NCBI RefSeq assembly: GCF_002929215.1
Contig: NZ_PJII01000003.1
Span: 1-64,000, forward strand
Source: Arthrobacter sp. ZGTC412
Lineage (GTDB): Bacteria > Actinomycetota > Actinomycetes > Actinomycetales > Micrococcaceae
DNA: 64,000 nt
Reading direction: 5' to 3'
Shown here: one piece after another, positions 43,694 through 52,800 of the stretch
Numbering within the stretch: position 1 is the stretch's first letter
Layout of the letters: the number at the start of each line of letters is the position of its first letter
Notes under the pieces: generated by a model
What the model saw: the letters and a program-made list of their open reading frames with translations, nothing else
The model's database searches: none
Told to the model about the DNA's origin: nothing
Program-made: the position numbers and the translations under genes

Positions 43694-46567
43694 CTAATTG
43701 CTCACATCCCCACCGCGCCGGGATGCCGGCAGTCTGGCCCGCGTGAAAAGCCAGGCCAGCACGGCACCCGTCAGCGGGACAGCGACCAGGAGGGCCAGAA
43801 GGTGCAGCCAGGGAACTTCAAGGGCGGCGCCCATTTCCGTTGCGGCGACGATGAGTGCTGCCGGCACGGTGCCGGCCAAAGCTCCGAGCAGGGTCCCCAG
43901 TCCTGAGGTCAGCAGTGCCTGAGAACCCGCCAGTCCTTTGCGCAGCCGGGGTGAGGCGCCCACTGCGGCGAGGGTCGCATGGTCTGCCCGGGCATCCGCA
44001 AGGGACAGACCGGTGGTAATGCCTGCTGCACTGAACGTGATGAGTGCGCTGACGGCTACGATGGCCCAGGTGATCCATGCGTTGTCCTGGGAGATGCCAG
44101 GTTCCACCCAGAAGCCGGTGCCTGGCTGCTTGTAGACCGCGGCAATGGCCCCCGCCGCCGCATCCACCTCCGCAGCGGAGGGAGGACGGGTCAGCTGGAC
44201 CAGGAGTTCAGCCGGGCCCGGGTGCATGCCCAGCCTGTGGGCCGTCTCCGGCGAAACCACCCCGTAGTAGGGAACAGCTACTGCGGGCTCAACAACCACG
44301 GCAGCCAGGGTGGTGCTGCTGACCGTTTCGTGCATGTGGAACGGGTCAACCGGGTCTTCCGCTTGCGTGCGTACATCCTGCGTCAGAAGCACGGTCTTCC
44401 CGTCGCGCACGAAGACAGGGTTGGTCACCACCATGCCGCCCGCATCCAGCACCGCCAACGCCTCCGGTCCAGCTTCCCGGCCCATGACCGCGGCGATGGC
44501 GTCCGCACCGCCCACCACGATCGAACGGTGACTCCCGGGCCACTGGGCGAGGGAGCCCTTGCACCGCCAGTCCTCAGGGTCGATCACTCTCCGCTGAGGG
44601 GTGAGCGGACATTCATTTCCCGCTGGCTTGGCAAGCGCATATTGCAGGCAGTTTGAGGTTGCCGTCCGGGCCGGCCGGACGATATCAGCCTCAAGGCCGA
44701 AACCACAGTTTTGGACGTACGCGGGAGCGCTGATCTCCTTTGTCCAGGCAACGCCGGTGAGTGCACCCTCCACCGCGGATGACAGGTCCGCTGCCTCAAC
44801 CCTGACTGCGGGCCGGGTGCTGCCGTCAGGCAGGAGGGGCTGTTCCAGCGACAGCGGCAGGTAGGTTTGGTACTCCAGCGCGCTCCAGGAATGGTTCTCG
44901 CGCATACCGGCCTGCTGGCTTGCCGAGAGGACCAAGGCCGCGCTTGCCAGGGTTGCGGCGGCGAGGACAGCTGCCACGGCCGGCACCGTACGGCTGCGGT
45001 TCCTGGCCGAGTCACGCGCCGCCAGTCGCAGGGCCAGCGGGAGCCAGCCCGTCCGCGCGGTCAGCGCAGCAATGATCCATCCCACCAGGAGCACAAGTCC
45101 GACGACGGCGAGCACAGCGCCTGCGATTAGCAACCCTGCAACCAGAGGAAGTTGCTCGGCTTTGCGGTCCGGATCGCTGGCCGACTGCCCGAGCAGCCAT
45201 CCCGTGGCCAGCAGCCCGCCGGCAAGCGGCAGCAACGCGGCTCCGGCCACAATTGTCCGCCTGCCGCTGCCGGCCGGCGCCCTTCCCGATTTGAGCGCTC
45301 CGAGGGCCGCTTGGTGAGCAACGTGGTTGGCCGGAGCCATGGCGGCGAGAATGCAGCACAGCAGCCCCAGGACCATGGAAACCAGGGTCAGTGGCAGGTC
45401 AGGATGGAGGCCGGGAAAGCGTGGGGAACCCATAAAGCGGACCCAATGGACTACAACTGCTGCGGAGAGGAAACCCAGGGCGCCGCCCGACAGCACAGCG
45501 AAGCCGCCAAGCCATAGTCCTCCTGCCGTCACTACCAGGCGCACGGTTGGGGCATCCGCGCCTGCAGCCGCGAACAGCGCCAACTCCCGCACTTGCCGCT
45601 TTGCCCCGACAGCGAATGCCGCCCCGGCCAGGAGGCCCACCTCAAGCAGTGCCAGGGCTGCGATCAGACCGGCCGCCGCGTAAAAAGCCAAGGCATCCGA
45701 CGGCGGCTGGCGGGGCGTGACGCCTTCGATGCCACGCTGGTCCGGAGCCGGCGGGTCGAGCACCACACTGCGCGACAGCACGCCCACCCCGTGGCGGTTC
45801 GCATCACGTATCTGCGACCAGGTCATCGGTTGGGGACCAACCAGGTAGTAGGACGTCGACTGCGGCCGTTCGGATTCCTGCTGCAGAGCGGAGTCCGGTA
45901 CCTGCTCCGGCGTCAGGAAAAGAAAGGAGTTCCGGTCCGAGGCACCGGCGTCCCGGACGGTTCCCACGGGAACGAAAGTACCGGCCGACGTCGTAATCTC
46001 CTCGCCAAAGCCCAGACTGAACCGGTCCAGCAGGCCAGGTGACACCACAACTTCATCAGCGGACCGGGGAGCCCTTCCGTCAAGCAGTGTGAACTTTCCG
46101 GCAAAGGCGGGATGCAGTGCGTCCACCACCCTGCCTGGCAGGGGCACCAAAGCCGCGCCCACACGAGTGGTCAGGTTCACCTGCCGCTGCGGCAGGACTT
46201 CGTAGCCTGACGGCAGCAGCTCCGCAGGATCCGCCGGGACAAAGTTCGGATCATGGTCCCCTGTGCTGGAAGCCACCCTGGTGTCGTTCAACGGGTCCTG
46301 GACGGAGTCCGCGTTGGGGACCGGGAGGGCAGTGAACCGGGCTTGCGTCTGCCCGAGCTCGGAGCTGACGATTTCTTCGGGCGTAGCTTGCGTGCTCTGG
46401 TACAGCGTGGCAGCGCCGATCATGCCGGCTACCGGCAGCATGATCAGGAGGATGATGAGCAATGAGCGCCCTTCATGCCGCCTGATGTCCCGGCGCGCCA
46501 TACGCAGGGCAACGCGGAAGCTGCTCCGGCGCCCGCCCGGGGCCGGAGCGAGGTCCAGCGGCATCAC
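43694..46567 (-). CDS. ABC transporter permease, FtsX-like
   Basis: A 957-residue membrane protein. A cytoplasmic start rich in Arg (RMARRDIRRHEGRSLLII) leads to a first helix and a large extracytoplasmic domain. Then come FtsX-like blocks of helices (about 300-450, 470-560 and 840-950) separated by a second large outer domain. This MacB/LolC-type permease layout moves substrates at the outer face or senses envelope stress and antibiotics. Its ATG overlaps the ATPase stop by 4 bp, so it is the last gene of a padR-ATPase-permease operon. Confidence 0.9.
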   Translation of the reverse strand: MMPLDLAPAPGGRRSSFRVALRMARRDIRRHEGRSLLIILLIMLPVAGMIGAATLYQSTQATPEEIVSSELGQTQARFTALPVPNADSVQDPLNDTRVASSTGDHDPNFVPADPAELLPSGYEVLPQRQVNLTTRVGAALVPLPGRVVDALHPAFAGKFTLLDGRAPRSADEVVVSPGLLDRFSLGFGEEITTSAGTFVPVGTVRDAGASDRNSFLFLTPEQVPDSALQQESERPQSTSYYLVGPQPMTWSQIRDANRHGVGVLSRSVVLDPPAPDQRGIEGVTPRQPPSDALAFYAAAGLIAALALLEVGLLAGAAFAVGAKRQVRELALFAAAGADAPTVRLVVTAGGLWLGGFAVLSGGALGFLSAAVVVHWVRFMGSPRFPGLHPDLPLTLVSMVLGLLCCILAAMAPANHVAHQAALGALKSGRAPAGSGRRTIVAGAALLPLAGGLLATGWLLGQSASDPDRKAEQLPLVAGLLIAGAVLAVVGLVLLVGWIIAALTARTGWLPLALRLAARDSARNRSRTVPAVAAVLAAATLASAALVLSASQQAGMRENHSWSALEYQTYLPLSLEQPLLPDGSTRPAVRVEAADLSSAVEGALTGVAWTKEISAPAYVQNCGFGLEADIVRPARTATSNCLQYALAKPAGNECPLTPQRRVIDPEDWRCKGSLAQWPGSHRSIVVGGADAIAAVMGREAGPEALAVLDAGGMVVTNPVFVRDGKTVLLTQDVRTQAEDPVDPFHMHETVSSTTLAAVVVEPAVAVPYYGVVSPETAHRLGMHPGPAELLVQLTRPPSAAEVDAAAGAIAAVYKQPGTGFWVEPGISQDNAWITWAIVAVSALITFSAAGITTGLSLADARADHATLAAVGASPRLRKGLAGSQALLTSGLGTLLGALAGTVPAALIVAATEMGAALEVPWLHLLALLVAVPLTGAVLAWLFTRARLPASRRGGDVSN

Positions 46568-47301
46568 AAACCGGCCTGCGCCAGCAGCACGGCGGGATCA
46601 TGCAGTGCAGCCGCCTGGTCCACAATGCGGCCGTCGCGAAGGAACACCACACGGTCCGCCCAGGCTGCGTGCCGCGCTTCGTGGGTTACGAGCATCACGG
46701 CGGCGCCTGCATCCGCGCGGGACCGCAGAACTTCCATAACCCCCTGGCCGGTGGTGGAATCAAGCGCTCCGGTGGGCTCGTCCGCAAGGATCAGGCGCCG
46801 CTGTCCCACCACGGCACGCGCTATGGCCACGCGCTGCTGCTGGCCTCCGGACATCTGGTCCATAAACCGGTCGGCCAGCTCCGGGATTCCCACCTGCCGC
46901 AGTGCGTCCAACGCCTGCCGATGGGCTTTCCGCGTCGCCGTTCCGTCCAGTTCCAGCGGCAGCGCCACGTTCTCTGCCGCAGTCAGGGTGGGGACCAGGT
47001 TGAAGTCCTGGAAAACGTAGCCGACGGCGCGGCGGCGCAGGCGCGCAAGGTCATTCAGCCCCAATCCCGCCAGCGGCGTGGACTCCACAAAGACACCGCC
47101 CGACGTCGGACGGTCCAGTCCCCCGGCGAGCGCCAGCAACGATGACTTGCCGGACCCGGACGGTCCCATGACCGCAACGAACTCTCCCGCATCGATGGTG
47201 AGGTCAACGTCGCGGAGTGCCGCCACCGCCGTCGACCCCTCTCCGAAAGTCTTGCTGACCCCGGCAAGTTCCAGGACCTGCTGCGGTCCCTGGACGCTCA
47301 C
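46564..47301 (-). CDS. ABC transporter ATP-binding protein (MacB/LolD type)
   Basis: A 245-residue nucleotide-binding domain. The Walker A motif is GPSGSGKS, the Q-loop is YVFQDFNLVPTLTA, the signature is MSGGQQQRVAIARA, Walker B is LILADEPTGALD and the H-loop is VTHEARHAAWADRV. It works with the FtsX-like permease encoded next. It overlaps both neighbours by 4 bp. Confidence 0.95.
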   Translation of the reverse strand: MSVQGPQQVLELAGVSKTFGEGSTAVAALRDVDLTIDAGEFVAVMGPSGSGKSSLLALAGGLDRPTSGGVFVESTPLAGLGLNDLARLRRRAVGYVFQDFNLVPTLTAAENVALPLELDGTATRKAHRQALDALRQVGIPELADRFMDQMSGGQQQRVAIARAVVGQRRLILADEPTGALDSTTGQGVMEVLRSRADAGAAVMLVTHEARHAAWADRVVFLRDGRIVDQAAALHDPAVLLAQAGL

Positions 47302-47900
47302 CGCCGGCTGTCCGCGCTGAGCGGGGCGGCATCTTCCGTGACCCCGTTGGATGTCCTGCGTGCCTGGCCCGCGGACTGCGCCTGCTGGACCATCCTCGCT
47401 TCACAGAGATCCAGCCAGCGGACCTCAGCTTCGGTCTGGAAAATCAGGGAATCAAGGACCAGCAGCCAGGCTGTATCTCCTGACCGTTGGCTGGTGGTGG
47501 TGTCCCTGCGGGCCTTGGTGTAGTCCTGCAGGGCACGGATGGAGGCCACCCGCTGCGCCTGGATGATGCCTTGCACGTCCACGCCCGGGATAGTGACGGC
47601 GAGCGCCAGCTTGATGGCCAGCTCGTTGCGGGGCGGGTTATTCCGCTCCACCGGGGCTGCAAACCAGCTCACCACCTCGGCCTTTCCGGCGTCGGTGATG
47701 CTGTAGATCACGTGGCCGTCGCCGTCGTCGCCGTCCTTGGTGACCAGGCTGTCGCGTTCCAGCCGGTCAAGCGTGGTGTACACCTGCCCGATGTTCAGCG
47801 GCCACGTGGCCCCCGTGCGGTTTTCAAACTCGACCCGCAGCTGGTAGCCGTAGCGCGGCTGGTCCTGCAGCAGGGCGAGGAGGCTGTGACGGATGGACAT
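47298..47900 (-). CDS. PadR family transcriptional regulator
   Basis: A protein of about 200 residues. The N-terminal winged helix begins SIRHSLLALLQDQPRYGYQL and has the recognition segment IGQVYTTLDRLERDSLV. The C-terminal helical part (about 85-175) is the dimerisation domain. Two ATGs are adjacent, and the one at 47900 gives the better spacing to AGGAG. PadR proteins usually repress the transporter operon they head until a drug or envelope-active compound binds. The 4-bp overlap with the ATPase gene supports that role here. Confidence 0.92.
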   Translation of the reverse strand: MSIRHSLLALLQDQPRYGYQLRVEFENRTGATWPLNIGQVYTTLDRLERDSLVTKDGDDGDGHVIYSITDAGKAEVVSWFAAPVERNNPPRNELAIKLALAVTIPGVDVQGIIQAQRVASIRALQDYTKARRDTTTSQRSGDTAWLLVLDSLIFQTEAEVRWLDLCEARMVQQAQSAGQARRTSNGVTEDAAPLSADSRR

Positions 47901-48027
47901 CATTGCTCCTTGCACTTGGAGGCCTGGGTGTGCACGGTCCCCCAAGGCCCGTGCATACCGCGTATAGGGTGAGCCTAATGCAGGGAAGCCGGGGAGGCAA
48001 TACTCAGTATCTACCCGGAAGAGATGC

Positions 48028-49011
48028 TTACATCAGCAGGAGGATCTTTCCCACGTGGTCGCCTGTGTCGAAGTATTCGTGGGCGGCCTGGACTTGTTCC
48101 AGGGGGAAGGTCTTGGCCACGAGGGGACGGATCCTGCCGTCGCTGACCAGGGGCCAGACGGCGTCGCGGACGGCGTTCATGATGGCGCCCTTTTCTTCGA
48201 CCGGCCGGGGCCGCAGCGCAGTGGCCACCACGGCTGCGCGCTTCTTGAGCAACTGCCCCAGGTCCAGTTCGCCCTTGGCGCCGCCCTGCAGGCCAATCAC
48301 CACGAGCCGGCCATAATCCGCGAGCGCGTCCACGTTCTGCGGGAGGTACTTGGCACCAACGACGTCGAGGATTACGTCAGCGCCCCGCCCGCCATTCTGC
48401 TCGCGGAGGCTCGCCGGGAAATCCTCTTCGGCGTAGTTGATGGCAATGTCCGCACCCAGGAAGGCTTTCGCGGTTCCCACCTTTTCGTCCGTTCCGGCGG
48501 TCGTGGCCACCTTGGCTCCCAGCGCCTTGGCGAGCTGGATGGCCATGGTGCCGATCCCGCCGGTGGCTCCGTGGATCAGGACCGTCTCGCCGGCCTGGAG
48601 CTGGGCAGTCATCACCAGGTTCGAGTAAACCGTGGCGGCAACTTCCGGCAGGGACGCCGCCGTGACCAGGTCAACGCCGTCGGGCACCCGCAGCACCTGC
48701 TCCGCCGGCACCGCCACCTGCTGGGCATATCCGCCACCGGCCAGCAGCGCCACCACCTTGTCGCCGAGCGAAAACGGCTTGCTGACACCGGGGCCAAAGC
48801 CTGCTATCCGGCCGGAGACTTCCAGGCCCGGGATTTCTGAAGCGCCGGGCGGCGGCGGGTAGAAGCCCCTGCGCTGCTGGACGTCCGCGCGGTTCAGGCC
48901 TGCGGCTACGACGTCGATGAGCACTTCCCCCGGTCCGGGTACGGGAGTGTCCGTTTCGCGGACCTCCAGTACTTCGGGGCCGCCCGGTTCGGATATGTAG
49001 ACGGCTTTCAT
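48028..49011 (-). CDS. NAD(P)H-quinone oxidoreductase (zinc-free MDR family, PIG3-like)
   Basis: A 327-residue medium-chain reductase. GroES-like N-terminal domain: LNRADVQQRRGFYPPPPGAS, then PGLEVSGRIAGFG. Rossmann domain: VLIHGATGGIGTMAIQLAKALGAKV. The catalytic-zinc Cys of the alcohol dehydrogenases is absent, as is usual in quinone oxidoreductases. LRPRPVEEKGAI and the VAKTFPLEQVQAAHEYF tail are typical of the PIG3 branch. The ATG at 49011 starts the conserved MKAVYISEPGGPEVL. The frame to 49065 is not needed. Confidence 0.93.
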   Translation of the reverse strand: MKAVYISEPGGPEVLEVRETDTPVPGPGEVLIDVVAAGLNRADVQQRRGFYPPPPGASEIPGLEVSGRIAGFGPGVSKPFSLGDKVVALLAGGGYAQQVAVPAEQVLRVPDGVDLVTAASLPEVAATVYSNLVMTAQLQAGETVLIHGATGGIGTMAIQLAKALGAKVATTAGTDEKVGTAKAFLGADIAINYAEEDFPASLREQNGGRGADVILDVVGAKYLPQNVDALADYGRLVVIGLQGGAKGELDLGQLLKKRAAVVATALRPRPVEEKGAIMNAVRDAVWPLVSDGRIRPLVAKTFPLEQVQAAHEYFDTGDHVGKILLLM

Positions 49012-49118
49012 GGAACACTCCCGTTTCTGACTTAATACTGGCTGCAACCAGTGTGCACCGGACACCTTCCGGTCTCTGTTTTGTTGCAGGCAAGTGCCTA
49101 TGAAACACTACTAGTCGA

Positions 49119-49206
49119 GGAAGGTTGTCCGAGCGGCCGAAGGAGCTAGTCTTGAAAACTAGTGTGCGGTAACCCCGTACCAAGAGTTCGAATCTCTTAC
49201 CTTCCG
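49119..49206 (+). tRNA. tRNA-Ser (anticodon TGA)
   Basis: An 88-base class II tRNA. The acceptor stem is GGAAGGT/ACCTTCC with discriminator G. The anticodon stem CTAGT/ACTAG holds the loop CTTGAAA, with anticodon TGA at 49153-49155. A long variable arm (TGTGCGGTAACCCCGTACC) and the T-loop GTTCGAATC follow. It reads UCA and related codons. Confidence 0.95.
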
Positions 49207-49212
49207 CGATTG

Positions 49213-49250
49213 GGACCCCTGTCCGCCAGCATGCTGGCCGGCAGGGGTCC
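49213..49250 (+). terminator. terminator after tRNA-Ser
   Basis: GGACCCCTG ... CAGGGGTCC with inner pairing (CCAGCATGCTGG) is followed by TTCGTTT on the plus strand. Confidence 0.75.
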
Positions 49251-49260
49251 TTCGTTTAAC

Positions 49261-49817
49261 CCGGCAGCTGCCGGAAAACGTACCGGACCGGCGGGAACCA
49301 TTAAAAGTGTCAGACCCCGCGCGATAGCCTCTTGGTGTCCTCCGCGGAGCAAAGACTGCACCGGCCCCGCTCCGACGCCACCTCGTCACCGAACTGCACC
49401 AGGAGACCGCTATAGCTGCTCCCGACATCAAGCCCGGCTCCGCGCAGGGCCAGTAGCTGGAAGCCGGTTTCAGGCTTCGCAAAAATCCCAAAAAGAACTG
49501 CCTGCCGGAGCTTCCCCCAAAGCTACCGGCCGGTATCCTTTTGTGATGGCCGGCACATGGGTTCCGGCCGCCAAACCAACCACTACTGACACCATCACCG
49601 GACCGGGCCACGGGGGTACGGCCGGTGGAGTGGCCCGTTCCGCTGGGGAACGTCCCGCCGAATGCACGCGCTATCAACCTTGCGTTCATTCATCGCTGTT
49701 TTGATGTGCCGGATACCACTTGACCAGGAGCAGGATCCGGGCCCTTGTCCATCGGTACAACCTGGACACCTTCCATCGGCTCCCCCACCGGGGAGACCCT
49801 TCTGAAAGTAAGAGCAG
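49261..49817. other. 557-bp stretch without a supported gene, upstream of the large nuclease gene
   Basis: No frame here gives a recognisable protein. A short plus-strand frame reads RHLVTELHQETAIAAPDIK and stops at 49453-49455. It may be the end of a decayed gene. TGTCAGACCCCG at 49308-49319 recurs upstream of the small gene at 38.1 kb. The nuclease promoter should lie in the last 150 bp. A single GTTCATTCATC at 49684 looks like half of a PHO box. Confidence 0.5.
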
Positions 49818-52800
49818 ATGCAAACACCTTGGAAATTAGCGCTGGGTACAGCGCTGTCAGCGGGGCTCATAGCTCCGCTGGCAGCCATCCCCGCGGCCGC
49901 GGAGCTCCCGCCCGCGGCGGGAACCTCGCCGGTTGTCATCAACGAGGCCTATCTGAGCGGTGGCAGCGCAGGCGCCGCCTACAAGAACAAGTTCGTTGAG
50001 CTGTACAACTCATCTGACGCCCCGGTTTCCCTGGACGGCTGGTCGGTTCAGTACCGCTCAGCCACCGGCGAGGCAGCTCCGACCAGCGTGGCAGCCCTTT
50101 CCGGTTCCATCCCGGCCAAGGGGTACTTCCTGGTCCAGGGTTCCAGCAACGGTGCCAACGGCGCGGATCTCCCCGCGCCGGACCTGGTGGCCGGCAGCCT
50201 GAACTTCGGCGGCGCTGGCGGCACCATTGTGCTCGCAAAGCAGCGAACCGCCGTCACGCTGGGCCTCGGTTCCCAAGTGGAGCCTGCCGGCGTCGCTGAT
50301 CTCCTCGGTTACGGCACCTCCAACACTTTCGAAACACTGGCGGCCAAGGCCCCCGGAGGCAACACTGACGTCAAGAGCCTCAACCGGGCGGCCGGCGCGG
50401 ACAGCAACAGCAACGCCACGGACCTAAGCCTGAACGCTGCCATCACCCCAACGGGCACGGGCGGCACCACCACCCCGGAGCCGGACCCCACGCCCACTCC
50501 TGACCCCACACCCACACCCGCACCATCCACCCGCACCATCGCCGACATCCAAGGCACTGGCACCGAAAGCCCGCTGACAGGGTCCACGGTGACCACCACG
50601 GGCAAGGTCACGGCAGTCTTCGCCACCGGCGGCCTCAACGGCTACTACCTGCAGACCGCCGGAACCGGTGGGGATCTTACGGCAACCAACCATGCGGCAT
50701 CGGACGGAATCTTCGTCTACTCCCCCGCCACCGCGGCGTCGGTCCAGGCCGGAGAGCACGTTCAGGTGACCGGGACCGTGGCCGAATACTTCGGCATGAC
50801 CCAGCTCAACGTCACCGCCGCGGCAGGGCTCACCAAGCTGACAGAGCCGGCACCCGAGGTGAAGGCCACCACCTTTACGCTTCCCGCCAACGAGACCTTC
50901 CGCGAATCCCTGGAAGGGATGCTTCTGGCGCCCGAGGGCCCGCTGACGGTCACCGACAACTACACCCTGAACCAGTACGGCGAGGTTGGCCTCGCCGGCG
51001 GAACGACTCCGCTGGTCCAGCCCACCGCCGTCGCTCCCTACGGCTCTGCCGAACACACCGCCATCGCCGCTGAAAACGCGGACCGTGGCATCAAGCTCGA
51101 CGACGGCTCCAGCACCAACTTCCTTAAGGACGCCGCCACCAAGGCGCAGGTCCTGCCCTACCTGACCACAACTGACCCGGTCCGCGTGGGCTCGCCTGCC
51201 ACGTTCACCACCAACGTGGTGCTCGGCTACGGGAACAACGCCTGGAAGCTCCAGCCGCTCACCCACCTGACGGAGGCCAACAAGGCCGCCGTCCAGCCCG
51301 CTACCTTCGGCGCCACCCGCACGGACGCTCCCGCCGCGGTAGAAGGCAACCTGAAGATCGCCTCCTTCAACGTCCTCAACTACTTCCCCACCACCGGTGA
51401 CACCCTGGCGGGCTGCACCTTCTACGAGGACCGTGCCGGCAACCCCATCACCGTCCGTGGAGGCTGTGACGCGCGCGGGGCCGCCAACGCGGAGAACTTC
51501 GAACGGCAGCAGGACAAGATCGTCGCCGCGATCACCAAGGCGGGCGCCGATGTTGTCACGCTGATGGAGATCGAAAACTCCGCACAGTTCGGCAAGAACC
51601 GGGACGACGCCTTGGCCAAGCTGGTGGACGCCCTGAACGTCGAGACCCCGGGCATCTGGGACTACGTCCGCTCACCTGCCAACGCACCGCCGCTCAGCGA
51701 TGAGGACATGATCCGCACCGCCTTCATCTACAAAAAGGCCGTTGCAGAACCTGTGGGGGAATCCATCATCCACAACGACACCGCAGCATTTGCCAGCGCA
51801 CGCAAGCCGCTGGCCCAAGTCTTCAAGCCAGTGGGCGGCGGTGCCGGAACTGAGTTCATCGCCATCGCCAACCACTTCAAGTCCAAGGGCTCCGCTGCCA
51901 CTCCGGAGGACACGGACAAGGGCCAGGGCGCATCAAACCTGGCCCGTACAGCCCAGGCGAAGTCCCTTCTGCGGTTCACCAAGTCCCTGCAGCAGTCCAA
52001 GGGCACGGACAAGGTTTTCCTCATCGGCGACTTCAATGCATACGCCAAGGAAGACCCCATCAACGTCTTCACCACCGAGGGCTACGTCAACCAGGACGAA
52101 AAGGCACGCAACGCCGACGGCACCGCCAAGCACTCCTACCTGTTCGGCGGAATGGTGGGCTCCCTGGACCACATCCTGGCATCCCCTGCGGCGAACGCTG
52201 CGGTCACGGGGGCGGACATCTGGAACATCAACTCGGTGGAATCCGTAGCCCTGGAGTACAGCCGCTACAACAACAACGTCACCGACTACTACGCACCCAA
52301 CCAGTACCGCGCCAGCGACCACGATCCCGTGATTGTGGGCCTGAACCTGAAGTCTGCTCCCGCCACCGTTGACCTGAACTTCCTGGGCATCAACGATTTC
52401 CACGGCAGGATCGACACCAATACGGTCCAGTTCGCCGGCACCATCGAGAAGCTCCGGGCAGCTGCTGCGCCCGGCGCCACCGCCTTTCTCTCGGCCGGCG
52501 ACAACATCGGGGCGTCGCTGTTTGCGTCCTCCGTCGCCAAGGACCAGCCCACCATCGACGTGCTGAATGCCCTGGAGCTTCGGGCATCTGCGGTGGGCAA
52601 CCACGAGTTCGACGGCGGCTGGGCGGACCTGCGGGACCGCGTCATCGCCGGCGGCAACAACGCTAAGTTCCCATACCTGGGAGCCAACGTCTACAGGAAG
52701 GGCACCACCGAACCGGTGCTGCCCGAGTTCACCGTCCTGGACATGAACGGCATCAAGGTGGCCGTCATCGGCACCGTCACGCAGGAGGTTCCCTCCCTGG

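Noticed and set aside
49684-49694. PHO box before the nuclease gene
   Set aside because: Only one GTTCA 11-mer is present (GTTCATTCATC). The next 11 bases do not repeat it, so a functional box cannot be claimed.
49162-49704. A 180-codon plus-strand frame downstream of tRNA-Ser
   Set aside because: It starts inside the tRNA, runs through its terminator and has random-looking composition.
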